DNA of 64,000 nt from CAVQCJ01 sp963711005 (GTDB lineage: Bacteria; Actinomycetota; Actinomycetes; Prado026): NCBI GenBank assembly GCA_963711005.1, contig CAVQCJ010000004.1, forward strand, positions 186,001 to 250,000, given 5' to 3'. This document shows, piece after piece, positions 53,385 to 61,129 of this stretch. The first letter of the stretch is position 1. Every line of letters begins with the position of its first letter. Below the pieces are notes generated by a model that ran no database searches, was not told where the DNA came from, and worked only from the letters and a program-made list of their open reading frames with translations. Position numbers and translations under genes: made by a program.

Positions 53385-53738
53385 CTAGCCGGTCAGGTCG
53401 GCCGGGGCCCGCATCCGCCACGCGTCGGTCACCAGCTCGGCGAGGCGTTCGACGTCCACTTCTGCCAGCCGGACCATCACCAGCGGCCAGCCGTCGTACC
53501 CCGGCGTGGTGAAGAAGACGGCGGGCTCGCCGAGCAGGAGCGCCTGCTTCTCGGCCTCGTCGCCGACGTACAGCACCGCGATGTCGACCCGGATGACGCG
53601 CGCCCGGCCCGGCGTGCGCTCGGGGTAGGACCAGACGAAGCCCTTGTCCGCCACCCGGAAGTCGAAGCCGTCGCTGTCGATCTCGACCACGTGCGGCAAG
53701 GCCAGCGCCAGGCGGCGTACGTCGTCGGCGTCTGCCAT
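53385..53738 (-). CDS. MmcQ/YjbR-family protein
   Basis: The product is 117 aa from the ATG with GGGAG. It has the compact family fold: L-A-L-A-L-P-H-V-V-E near the start, V-A-D-K-G-F-V-W and Y-D-G-W-P-L-V-M-V-R-L. These proteins have a DNA-binding-like fold but no settled function. It is convergent with the preceding dehydrogenase, with 4 nt between stops. Confidence 0.82.
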   Translation of the reverse strand: MADADDVRRLALALPHVVEIDSDGFDFRVADKGFVWSYPERTPGRARVIRVDIAVLYVGDEAEKQALLLGEPAVFFTTPGYDGWPLVMVRLAEVDVERLAELVTDAWRMRAPADLTG

Positions 53739-53778
53739 CGAGCTCCCATCCCGGTCGGTCCGGCTCCGCAGGCCCAGG

Positions 53779-54288
53779 CTAGGAGCCTGACCCGACACCG
53801 GACCGCGCCGCCGCAAGGTCCAGCTCGAGCACCACCTCGCCCTGGTGCACCTCGCCGGTGATCCGGAAGCCCTGCTCGACGTAGAAGCCCACGGGCGAGG
53901 CCGGACCCGGCACCGCCGAGGTGATCAGCACCCGAGCGTCCGGCCGGGTGCACACGTGCTCGACCACCAGTCGCAGCGCCGCGCTGCCGTACCCCCGGCC
54001 CTGGTGGCGCCGGTCGACGAGCAGGCGCCAGAGGTAGTACGGGCCGAGGTAGTCGGGGTTCACCACGGTGATGCCGTCGCTGATCATCACGAAGCCGACC
54101 GGCTCGTCGCCCGCGTACACCGCCCGGTACCACGGACGCGCGTCCGGCGTCTGCGCCGCCTCGACCAGCGAGTCGGCGACTCCGGCGACGTAGTCGCTCT
54201 GGTCGTCGGTGACCGACAGCGCCTCGATGGTCGACCGGTTCTGCGGCGTGATCTCGCACAGCGTCACGCCTGCCGTCTGGTCCGTCAT
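53779..54288 (-). CDS. GNAT-family N-acetyltransferase
   Basis: The product is 169 aa from the ATG overlapping the LanC-like stop. The acetyl-CoA site is R-R-H-Q-G-R-G-Y-G-S-A-A-L near 95-107. It resembles SpeG/diamine or aminoglycoside-type GNATs (Y-Y-L-W-R-L-L-V-D). The coupling to a LanC-like gene hints at a shared peptide or thiol substrate; the target is unknown. Confidence 0.85.
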   Translation of the reverse strand: MTDQTAGVTLCEITPQNRSTIEALSVTDDQSDYVAGVADSLVEAAQTPDARPWYRAVYAGDEPVGFVMISDGITVVNPDYLGPYYLWRLLVDRRHQGRGYGSAALRLVVEHVCTRPDARVLITSAVPGPASPVGFYVEQGFRITGEVHQGEVVLELDLAAARSGVGSGS

Positions 54289-55598
54289 GCCACCATCCAC
54301 CCATCGTCCGGCATGCCCAGTCGGGCAGCGGCGAAGCCATCCTCCCGGACGCGCGCGTACCGAGTCAGTGCAGCGACGATCCCGGCCGCTCCCTGCATCC
54401 ATCCGACGCCCGGGTCCTGGTCCGGCGGGTCCGCTCGGTGCTCGCGGAACCGCCACTGGCGCAGGCTGCTGTCGGCCGGGCTCGGCACCGAGTGCTCGAC
54501 CAGGGCGGCGGCCAGCTCGTCCGCGAACGCCAGGTGCGTGGCGTCCCCGGTGCCTTGGGCGTGGTCCAGCGTCGAGCTGAGGACTCCCGCGGTTCCGCAG
54601 CACCGTCCGTCGTTGTCCCAGAAGCCTGGGCGCAGCCGCGCGGGCAGACCACTCGTGCGGACGCTGCGGGCGGCACGGTCGATCCACTCCGTGCACGAAC
54701 GGCCCGCGACGGAGTCGACACCGGCGACGCGCAGCGCGCCGAACAGGTTGGCGGTGCCGGTGGGACCGTGGCACCAGCCGTACGTGTACGGCTCCGTGTC
54801 GCCATCGACTGGCGGCACCTGCAGGGGGAGCCGGAACCCCCCGTCCGCGGTGTCGGCCATGCCGACCAGGTGCTCGGCGCCCAGCCGGGCCACCTCCACC
54901 AGGTCGGGGCGGCCGAGCTGGTGGCCGGCCACCGCGAGCGCCGTCGCGACGCCGGCGGTCCCGTGCGAGTAGTTCGGCATCACCCGCTCCCGGTCGCGCT
55001 CGTCCATCTTCCAGGCCAGCCCGTGCGCGGCCGGTCTGGCTCTGCCGACCAGCGCGTCGGCCCCCACGGCGACCAGCTCGTCCACCCGTGCGCCACCGAA
55101 CCAGGCGCAGGCCAGCACCACACCGGCGTCGCCGAGGACCAGGTCGTTCACCGGGCTGGTCAGGTCGTCGAAGATCGGCGACGGCCACCCGCTCTCGGTC
55201 ATGCGGTCTTCGAGGCGGTCCAGCACGCTGCTCGCGGCCGACCGGTCGAGGACCGCGACGGCGGCCAGGCTGCCCGCCTGACCGACGTACAGGCTGCAGT
55301 CACCGCCGGTCTCCGCGACGCTCAGCCGCGCAACGATCGCGTCTGCCAGCCGCTGCTCGTCGGCGGTCCATCCCCGCATGAGCCTGATCTCGCCCAGCGC
55401 CGGCGCGAGTCCGGCGATCCCGTCGTACAGGCAGTCGCGGTCAGGCGGCGGTGCAGACGGAAAGTCCCCGGAGGTCGGCACGGTCAGCGGGATCCACGGT
55501 CCGTCCGCGTCCCATGCCACCTGCTCCAGCACCCAGGCCCAGGCCGCCGCCGCGCACTCGCCCGCGGCCTGAACGTCCGCCTCCGCCACCCGAGACAT
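54285..55598 (-). CDS. LanC-like protein
   Basis: The product is 437 aa from the ATG at 55598. It has the (alpha/alpha) barrel repeat pattern of LanC cyclases with N-Y-S-H-G-T-A-G, then G-W-C-H-G-P-T-G (zinc Cys and His) and C-C-G-T-A-G-V (second zinc Cys). All zinc ligands are present. No LanB/LanM dehydratase or precursor peptide is nearby, so it is an orphan. Such proteins may add glutathione-like thiols to damaged peptides, as shown for eukaryotic LanCL proteins, or act on a distant precursor. Confidence 0.85.
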   Translation of the reverse strand: MSRVAEADVQAAGECAAAAWAWVLEQVAWDADGPWIPLTVPTSGDFPSAPPPDRDCLYDGIAGLAPALGEIRLMRGWTADEQRLADAIVARLSVAETGGDCSLYVGQAGSLAAVAVLDRSAASSVLDRLEDRMTESGWPSPIFDDLTSPVNDLVLGDAGVVLACAWFGGARVDELVAVGADALVGRARPAAHGLAWKMDERDRERVMPNYSHGTAGVATALAVAGHQLGRPDLVEVARLGAEHLVGMADTADGGFRLPLQVPPVDGDTEPYTYGWCHGPTGTANLFGALRVAGVDSVAGRSCTEWIDRAARSVRTSGLPARLRPGFWDNDGRCCGTAGVLSSTLDHAQGTGDATHLAFADELAAALVEHSVPSPADSSLRQWRFREHRADPPDQDPGVGWMQGAAGIVAALTRYARVREDGFAAARLGMPDDGWMVA

Positions 55599-55628
55599 CT
55601 TGCCGGTCGACGGGACAGGATGGGGCGC

Positions 55629-55820
55629 ATGACCAACTCTTCGAAGGGCGCGGTACGGACACCGAGCGCCGAGGCCGTCTACGGCCTCGGGACGATCGGC
55701 GCCCTCGTCTACTACTGGCAGCACGCTAGCGGTTTCTGGCCGCACATCTGGGCCGTCATCGAGGCCATCCTGTGGCCGGCGTTCGTCGTCTACGACCTCC
55801 TGACCCATATGGCCCGCTGA
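55629..55820 (+). CDS. Small membrane protein of 63 aa
   Basis: The product starts at ATG 55629, 30 nt from the divergent LanC-like start. It has two hydrophobic stretches (about 17-30 and 36-58) rich in Trp and Tyr (V-Y-Y-W-Q-H, F-W-P-H-I-W-A-V). It has no Cys and so is not a lanthipeptide precursor. The compact, aromatic-rich plan resembles conserved small actinobacterial membrane proteins. Function unknown. Confidence 0.65.
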   Translation: MTNSSKGAVRTPSAEAVYGLGTIGALVYYWQHASGFWPHIWAVIEAILWPAFVVYDLLTHMAR

Positions 55821-55833
55821 GGACCCGGCTGGG

Positions 55834-55839
55834 TAGCGT
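55834..55839 (+). promoter_or_regulatory. -10 element (TAGCGT) of the DinB-like gene
   Basis: TAGCGT ends 7 nt before the GTG at 55847, giving a leaderless transcript within the short spacer after the small membrane gene. Confidence 0.5.
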
Positions 55840-55846
55840 GCCGGTC

Positions 55847-56392
55847 GTGGCTGACATCGAGGTGCCGACCGAGCCTCCCGTGGCGGGCGACGAGCTCGCC
55901 ACCCTTCTGGGCACCCTCGAGCGCAACCGCCGGACGTTCGCGTGGAAGACCGGCGGCCTCGACGCGGACGGCCTGCGGGCGACGACCGGAGCGTCGACGA
56001 TGACGCTGGGCGGGTTGCTGAAGCACCTTGCGCTGGTGGAGGACGACTGGTTCGCGGTGAAGCTGCGGGGTGAGCCGCTGGGTGAGCCGTGGGACGCGGT
56101 GGACTGGGACGCGGACGCCGACTGGGAGTGGAGGTCGGCGGCCGACGACACCCCGGAGCAGCTCTACGAGCTCTGGAACGCTGCCGTGGTGCGGTCGCGC
56201 CGAGTCGTGGCCGAGGCCTGTGCCGAGGGAGGGCTCGACCAGCCCGCGCGCTTCTCCTGGCCCGACGGCCGGACCCCGAGCCTGCGCCGGATCATCGTCG
56301 ACATGATCGAGGAGTACGCCCGTCACGTCGGTCACGCCGACCTCATCCGCGAGTCGGTCGACGGGCTGGTCGGCGAGGACGCTCCCCGGTGA
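55847..56392 (+). CDS. DinB-family (DUF664) protein
   Basis: The product is 181 aa from the GTG at 55847. Four-helix DinB pattern: L-L-G-T-L-E-R-N-R-R-T-F-A-W-K, L-K-H-L-A-L-V-E-D-D-W and Y-A-R-H-V-G-H-A-D-L-I-R-E. The His residues form the usual metal triad. Actinobacterial members are often mycothiol-dependent transferases or isomerases. The substrate is unknown. Confidence 0.85.
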   Translation: MADIEVPTEPPVAGDELATLLGTLERNRRTFAWKTGGLDADGLRATTGASTMTLGGLLKHLALVEDDWFAVKLRGEPLGEPWDAVDWDADADWEWRSAADDTPEQLYELWNAAVVRSRRVVAEACAEGGLDQPARFSWPDGRTPSLRRIIVDMIEEYARHVGHADLIRESVDGLVGEDAPR

Positions 56393-56407
56393 CCAGGGCG
56401 ATGTCGG

Positions 56408-56600
56408 TCATGCGGCTGTGCTGTGGGCGTGTCTGAGCCAGGGTGGTGGGGTGAAGTCGGGTAGGCCGTGGTCGTCGATACGCACCGACCAGCCGCGGTG
56501 GTGGACGGTGTCGTGGTGATGTCCGCATTACAGGACCAGGTTGCTCGACGCCGGTGAGCTGCCGAGTCCAGTGCCTGGGCTCGGCTGGTGAGAGTGAGCG
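56408..56600 (-). pseudogene. C-terminal remnant of a DUF222/HNH endonuclease gene
   Basis: On the minus strand the frame S-N-L-V-L, a TAA stop, then C-G-H-H-H-D-T-V-H-H-R-G-W-S-V-R-I-D-D-H-G-L-P-D-F-T-P-P matches the end of typical HNH proteins. An upstream H-W is in a shifted frame. The stop codon and frameshift make it non-coding. Confidence 0.8.
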
Positions 56601-56790
56601 GCCCTCTGGCTTCTGCTGGCAATGACAAGTTGCGTGGCCGGCGGGATCGAGACGCCGTACTCCGGACGGACGAGGTTGGTCAGAATGCCGAGCCACGATT
56701 GTCCGAGGGCGAAAGCCGGAGCTCGTTCACCGCACCGATCCGCACATTATGTGCTCGCGGGACAGTCGCGCCCCCGGCACACTCGTCGCC

Positions 56791-56997
56791 GTGTCCCGGA
56801 GCCGCCTCATCGACCAGTGGGAGTCCGACCTGCGGGGCCTCACCGATCAGGGCGTCCGAGACCGGCTGGCGCTGGCGACCAAGAACGCCGCCGACTCGCT
56901 GGGCGGCCGTGGACGGAACCCCAAGGCCGCTCGGATGTGGCGAGAGAAGGCAGCCCGGGCTGAGGCGGAGCTGGAACGTAGAGAGCTCGCTCGGTAG
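56791..56997 (+). CDS. Small helical protein of unknown function
   Basis: The product is 68 aa from the GTG at 56791: S-R-S-R-L-I-D-Q-W-E-S-D-L-R, then helical, charged sequence ending R-A-E-A-E-L-E-R-R-E-L-A-R. It looks like a conserved small actinobacterial protein, with R-N-P-K-A-A-R-M-W-R-E-K in the middle. It lies between the two HNH remnants. No ribosome site stands out. Confidence 0.6.
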   Translation: MSRSRLIDQWESDLRGLTDQGVRDRLALATKNAADSLGGRGRNPKAARMWREKAARAEAELERRELAR

Positions 56998-57132
56998 CCC
57001 GCTATCGGTACTTTCCCGAGTGCCCAGATCGGCGGCAGGATCTGAACCGTGTCGGGCGCGCGGTGAGATCTCGCTGAGGTCGGCTCAGGAAGGCCATACG
57101 TGAGGTGAGGACCCAAGGATGGTGGTCGTGAA

Positions 57133-57705
57133 ATGAGCGGCAAGGTGGTCGTGAACAGGTGCATGTCGCTTGACGGCTTCATCGCCGGTCCCGGCCATTC
57201 GATGGACTGGGGGGATGGTCGCGCTCTCGCCGACTTCGTGGCACCGGACGATTTCGCGGAGATCGCGGCGGCCACGGGCGCCATGCTCGTCGGCCGGCGG
57301 ACTTGGGAGGTAGGCGAACGAATGGAGGCCGAGGAGCCGGGCAGCGTCGACTACCCCTTCTCCGGACCCATGTTCGTTCTCACCCATAGGCCGCTGGAGC
57401 GGCCGGACCCGGAGGTCCGGATCCTCTCCGGCGACATCGGGGAAGCGGTCGCCACGGCACGCGACGCTGCGGGCGGCAAGAACCTCGAAGTCCTCGGCGC
57501 CGACGTGGCCGGCCAGTGCCTCCAGCGGGGGCTCGTCGACGAGATTCTGGTGTATGTACTGCCGGTGCTGCTCGGTGACGGGATTCGCTTCTCGTCCCCG
57601 GACGTCGCGAGGACAGACCTAGAACCGATCAGCAGCACGCGGTCGGGCGACGCCACCATCCTCCGCTTCCGCGTCCGCAGCCAGTCCGATCCGACTGTCG
57701 GATAA
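57133..57705 (+). CDS. Dihydrofolate reductase-fold (RibD C-terminal) protein
   Basis: This 190-aa protein has the family pattern C-M-S-L-D-G-F-I-A-G near residue 10, M-L-V-G-R-R-T-W-E, and a C-terminal V-L-P-V-L-L-G-D-G-I-R-F. It likely reduces a pterin- or flavin-like substrate with NAD(P)H. It sits alone between remnants of HNH genes and is slightly less GC-rich than its surroundings, which could mean recent arrival. Confidence 0.87.
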   Translation: MSGKVVVNRCMSLDGFIAGPGHSMDWGDGRALADFVAPDDFAEIAAATGAMLVGRRTWEVGERMEAEEPGSVDYPFSGPMFVLTHRPLERPDPEVRILSGDIGEAVATARDAAGGKNLEVLGADVAGQCLQRGLVDEILVYVLPVLLGDGIRFSSPDVARTDLEPISSTRSGDATILRFRVRSQSDPTVG

Positions 57706-57745
57706 AGCCGGTTCGGTCCGCCACGACCCGCCCGAGATTGCCCGG

Positions 57746-58255
57746 TTATCGCGCTCCGAGGATCGCGGTTCGGAGGGGTCTGACTACCGATGAACGAGGT
57801 TGGACAAGGCGGTTGGGCCGCCTTGGGACCAGTGTCGGGACGTGGTGGGCGTCGGTCCAGGACTCCGGCCGGTCGCAGCCGGGGAAGGCGCAGCGGTGGT
57901 CGCGTTGGGTCACGGCCCTTCGGATCGAACAGCGCGATGGCGGCGGTGATGACGTGAGCGTGGTCCACGGTGATCGCCGCCTCCGCCAGGGCCGATGCGG
58001 TGACTGAGTGGGCGTCCAACGCCCGGGCCAGGTGGACCTGGCGGCGAGCCGGCCCGTGGTTCATCTTCAGCCGGGCCTTGAGCCACCCCCGGGTGGTGGG
58101 TGCACCGGCGTCGGGGGCCAGCCCCCGGACGTCGATCTCCGCGAGCCGGCGCAGCGCCTGCGCGTTGAGCTGGGTGATGAGTATGTACAGGTTCTCGGTG
58201 TCGGCGATCAGGTCCCCGGCCAGGACGCCGACCAGGGGCTGGTCGGCATGACCAG
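57746..58255 (-). pseudogene. DUF222/HNH endonuclease gene remnant with frameshift
   Basis: The first frame (58255 downward) reads a DUF222 region: L-V-G-V-L-A-G-D-L-I-A, then R-G-W-L-K-A-R-L-K-M and A-E-A-A-I-T-V-D-H-A-H-V-I. It shifts near 57920 into a frame with D-H-R-C-A-F-P-G-C-D-R-P-E-S-W-T-D-A-H-H, the start of the HNH motif, and stops at 57746. The usual sequence between these parts is missing, as are the N-terminus and the end of the HNH domain. Confidence 0.82.
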
Positions 58256-58292
58256 AACCTTACCCGACCCCGCCGACGCCGAACCGCCGAAA

Positions 58293-58308
58293 GTTGTGTA
58301 TCCACAAC
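58293..58308. terminator. Small hairpin after the SDR gene
   Basis: GTTGTG and CACAAC pair around a 4-base loop; on the minus strand TTTC follows. It lies 25 nt after the SDR stop. Confidence 0.5.
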
Positions 58309-58332
58309 AACTTCTCGCGATCTGGTGTGCAC

Positions 58333-59175
58333 TCAGCACCAAGCCGCGGACTGATCCCACAACGCCGTGGCGAGCCCCACATCGCCGGCCTGCCGATGCG
58401 TCCGGCCACCAGCCGACAACCTGTCGAAGTACGTTCCGCTCGGTGCCGGGACCTCCGCGACCGAAGCCAGGAACTCCAGCGGCGCCGCACCCTCCGCCTG
58501 GCTCACGAGCATGCGGCTCATCGGTGTCCGGTAGACCAGCCCGACCATCGAGCCGCTGTCCCGGCCGAATCTCGTCGCGACCGCACCCGGGTGCACGGCG
58601 TACGCGCTGATCCCCGTACCGTCGGTCCGTCGCGCGAGCTCTTCCGCGAACAGGATGTTCTCCAGCTTCGTCGTCCCGTACGCACGCATCGAGCTCCAGC
58701 GTCGTCGTTCCCAGTCGAGGTCGTCGATCCGGATGTCGCCCCACAGGTTCGCGCCGCTCGACGTGACGACCACCCGGACCGGCCTCGTGCGCGCCGACTC
58801 GACCAGCCGTTCCATCAGCAGAGTCGTCAGCGCGAACCCGGCCAGGTGGTTCACCTGGAACGTGGTCTCGTGACCGTCGTCGGTCGTGCGGCGGCGCGGA
58901 AAGATGGCACCGGCGTTCAGCATCAGCACGTCGATCCGCGGGCAGGTGGACAGCAGATACTCAGCAGCCGTACGGACCTCGCGCAGGCGAGCGAAGTCGG
59001 CGACCACGGGTTCGGTGCCCAGCCGCGTCGCCACCTGAGCCGTACGCTCCGGCGAACGACCCATCGCGAGCACGGTCGCCCCGCGCGCGGCCAACGACAG
59101 GGCGGCCGTCGCGCCGATGCCCGAGCTGGCGCCGGTCACGACGATCGTCCGGCCGACGAGGTCGCTGGCCGACAT
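58333..59175 (-). CDS. Short-chain dehydrogenase (retinol dehydrogenase-like)
   Basis: This 280-aa protein has T-G-A-S-S-G-I-G-A near residue 14, L-N-A-G (in place of N-N-A-G), a catalytic Ser in V-V-T-S-S-G and Y-G-T-T-K. The style matches bacterial relatives of retinol/WW-domain oxidoreductases acting on lipophilic substrates. It is a single gene with a leaderless start: TAGCGT ends 7 nt before the ATG. Confidence 0.87.
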   Translation of the reverse strand: MSASDLVGRTIVVTGASSGIGATAALSLAARGATVLAMGRSPERTAQVATRLGTEPVVADFARLREVRTAAEYLLSTCPRIDVLMLNAGAIFPRRRTTDDGHETTFQVNHLAGFALTTLLMERLVESARTRPVRVVVTSSGANLWGDIRIDDLDWERRRWSSMRAYGTTKLENILFAEELARRTDGTGISAYAVHPGAVATRFGRDSGSMVGLVYRTPMSRMLVSQAEGAAPLEFLASVAEVPAPSGTYFDRLSAGGRTHRQAGDVGLATALWDQSAAWC

Positions 59176-59182
59176 GGCACCG

Positions 59183-59188
59183 ACGCTA
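59183..59188 (-). promoter_or_regulatory. -10 element (TAGCGT) of the leaderless SDR gene
   Basis: On the minus strand TAGCGT is followed by 7 nt and the ATG at 59175, with TTGACG just upstream of the hexamer. Confidence 0.55.
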
Positions 59189-59308
59189 CGTCAACGCTCG
59201 CAGGCCACCGGTGGTCGCGGCGCAGGTTGCCCCAAGGTTGGCCCGAAAGGTTCGTGGTGCGGGTCGCAACCGCGGCACCGTGCCACTGAAGGACCAGGAG
59301 GCACCGTC

Positions 59309-59818
59309 ATGGACGACTCCCCACGACAGACCACCACCGGGCCTGCCCCACCGGGCTCCCGTCGGCGACGGATGCTGTACGTCGGCGGGCTGCTCGCGGC
59401 CGGGACGCTGGCCGGCGGCATCCTCGCCGGGACCGTGAGCGCGTCGGCCGCGGGCAGCAGTCCGTCCGCCGCTCCGTCCGGAGCACCGTCGGGTGCGCCG
59501 GCCGGTGCTCCCGCGGGCGCTGGGTCGGGTGCGCCGAACGCCATGTCCGCGAAGCCGGTCCGCAGCGACGAGAAGGCGCTGTCGACCGACGATGCGGCGA
59601 AGGTGACGGCGGCCGCGCTGAAGGCCGTCCCGGGCGGAGCGGTCTACCGCGTCGAGACCGACGCCGGTGACGGGGTGTACGAGGCGCACATGAAGAAGGC
59701 CGACGGGACGCCGGTCACGGTGAAGCTGAACGCGGACTTCGCCGTCACCAAGGTCGAGTCCGGCATGGGTCAGGGCGACCCCGCCACTGGCCAGCGGGCC
59801 TCGACCTCGACGCCCTAG
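59309..59818 (+). CDS. Membrane-anchored or secreted PepSY-like protein
   Basis: The product is 169 aa from the ATG with AGGAGG. An N-terminal membrane segment or signal (about 22-48) is followed by a repetitive Gly/Ala/Pro/Ser linker (G-A-P-S-G-A-P-A-G-A-P). A C-terminal PepSY-like domain (about 90-155) has A-A-A-L-K-A-V-P-G-G-A-V-Y-R-V-E-T and G-V-Y-E-A-H-M. PepSY domains are often protease inhibitors or envelope sensors. Its stop overlaps the convergent Lrp gene. Confidence 0.8.
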   Translation: MDDSPRQTTTGPAPPGSRRRRMLYVGGLLAAGTLAGGILAGTVSASAAGSSPSAAPSGAPSGAPAGAPAGAGSGAPNAMSAKPVRSDEKALSTDDAAKVTAAALKAVPGGAVYRVETDAGDGVYEAHMKKADGTPVTVKLNADFAVTKVESGMGQGDPATGQRASTSTP

Positions 59819-60327
59819 CGGCCGACCGGCCCCGGCGCGGAAAGCCCTTCCGTGCCGGGGTCGGGAACCCCCCAGGTGAACCGCTGCGTGTGGATGCCGA
59901 AGTACGGCGACACCGAGGTGCCGATGACGCCCGGCACGTGCCGGATCTGCTCGTTGACGACGTCGAAGAGCTCGTCGTTGGACCGGCAGACGAGCTCGGC
60001 GAGCAGGTCCTGCACGCCGGTCGTCAGGACGAGGTAGATGACGTTGTCGATCGCGGCGACGGCGTCGGCGACCTGGCGCACGTCGCCGCTGGTGGTGATC
60101 GCGACCATGGCCATCACGGGGTACCCGAGGGCGATCGGGTCGGTGACGGCGACGACCTGCAGCACGCCCGCATCGGCGAGGCGCTGCACGCGCAGCCGTA
60201 CGGCCGGCGCCGACAGCCCGACCGCGCCGGCCATCGCGGCGTACGAGACGCGGCCGTCGACCTGCAGCATGCGCAGCAGCTGGCGGTCGACGTGGTCGAG
60301 CGGTGCGCCGGTCGTCGCGCTCACCAC
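59815..60327 (-). CDS. Lrp/AsnC-family regulator
   Basis: The product is 170 aa from the GTG at 60327; starts at 60324 or 60339 are also possible, the last overlapping the SDR stop. The N-terminal helix-turn-helix (V-D-R-Q-L-L-R-M-L-Q-V-D-G-R-V-S) and C-terminal RAM domain (about 75-150) are clear. It probably senses an amino acid and controls the downstream part of the same operon (SDR, aminotransferase). Confidence 0.87.
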   Translation of the reverse strand: MVSATTGAPLDHVDRQLLRMLQVDGRVSYAAMAGAVGLSAPAVRLRVQRLADAGVLQVVAVTDPIALGYPVMAMVAITTSGDVRQVADAVAAIDNVIYLVLTTGVQDLLAELVCRSNDELFDVVNEQIRHVPGVIGTSVSPYFGIHTQRFTWGVPDPGTEGLSAPGPVGR

Positions 60328-60331
60328 CGGG

Positions 60332-61126
60332 TCACCCACGTTCCTCGGCGATGCTGTTGCCGCCGTCCACGGCGATGCACTGACCGGTGACGTAGGCCGC
60401 GCCCGGGCTGCACAGGAAGGCCACCAGCGCCGCCACCTCGTCCGGCTGCCCGCTGCGGCGCAGCGGCGACGCGCGGCCCTGGAGGACCTCGTCGTCCTCC
60501 TGGCTGGCGGTGGCGATCCAGCCGGGCGCGACCGCGTTGACCGTGACGCCGTCGGCCGCCGCGTCGAGCGCGACCGCGCGGGCCAGCCCGACCATCGCGG
60601 CCTTCGCCGATGCGTACGCCACGTTGTCGCGCATCGCCATGACCGGTCCGGTGACGGAGGCGACCATGACAACGCGTCCCCAGCCGCCGGCGCGCATGTC
60701 CGGCAGGGCGGCGCGGGTGGTCAGGAAGGCCGTGCCGAGGTTGCGGCGCAACGAGTCCTCCCAGCCCTGCACCGACACGTCGCCGATGGCGCCGTTGCCC
60801 AGCGCCGCCGCGGGGACCCCGACGCCGGTCATGCCCGCGTTGTTCACGAGCACGGCGACCGGGCCGAGCGCCGCGCGGGTCCCGTCGACCACGGCCAGGG
60901 CCTGGTCGGGGTCGGTGAGGTCGGCGACCGCGCCGTGGGTCCGCCGCCCGGAGGCCGCGCCGAGCTCCGCCGCGCGCGCGTACACCCGGTCCGTGGTCGA
61001 GGTGACCGTGACGTCCGCGCCCAGCGCGGCCAGCATCCGCGCGCAGGCGAACCCGATGCCGTCGGCCGAGCCCGCCCCGGTCACCAGAGCGACCCGGCCG
61101 GACAGGTCGAGGGCGGCCGGGAGCAC
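60332..61126 (-). CDS. Short-chain dehydrogenase in the aminotransferase operon
   Basis: The product is 264 aa from a GTG. T-G-A-G-S-A-D-G-I-G-F near residue 16, N-N-A-G, a Ser in V-A-S-V-T and Y-A-S-A-K give a complete SDR site. It lies 3 nt after the aminotransferase gene. It may reduce or oxidise the keto product made by that enzyme. Confidence 0.88.
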   Translation of the reverse strand: MLPAALDLSGRVALVTGAGSADGIGFACARMLAALGADVTVTSTTDRVYARAAELGAASGRRTHGAVADLTDPDQALAVVDGTRAALGPVAVLVNNAGMTGVGVPAAALGNGAIGDVSVQGWEDSLRRNLGTAFLTTRAALPDMRAGGWGRVVMVASVTGPVMAMRDNVAYASAKAAMVGLARAVALDAAADGVTVNAVAPGWIATASQEDDEVLQGRASPLRRSGQPDEVAALVAFLCSPGAAYVTGQCIAVDGGNSIAEERG

Positions 61127-61129
61127 GGC

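Noticed and set aside
55629..55820. 63-aa protein as a lanthipeptide precursor for the LanC-like gene
   Set aside because: It has no cysteine, has two hydrophobic segments and is divergently transcribed.
58290..58310. TTATCCACA-like sequence as a DnaA box or origin
   Set aside because: Only one imperfect box is present, in a small hairpin after a gene. There is no cluster of boxes, AT-rich tract or dnaA/dnaN nearby.
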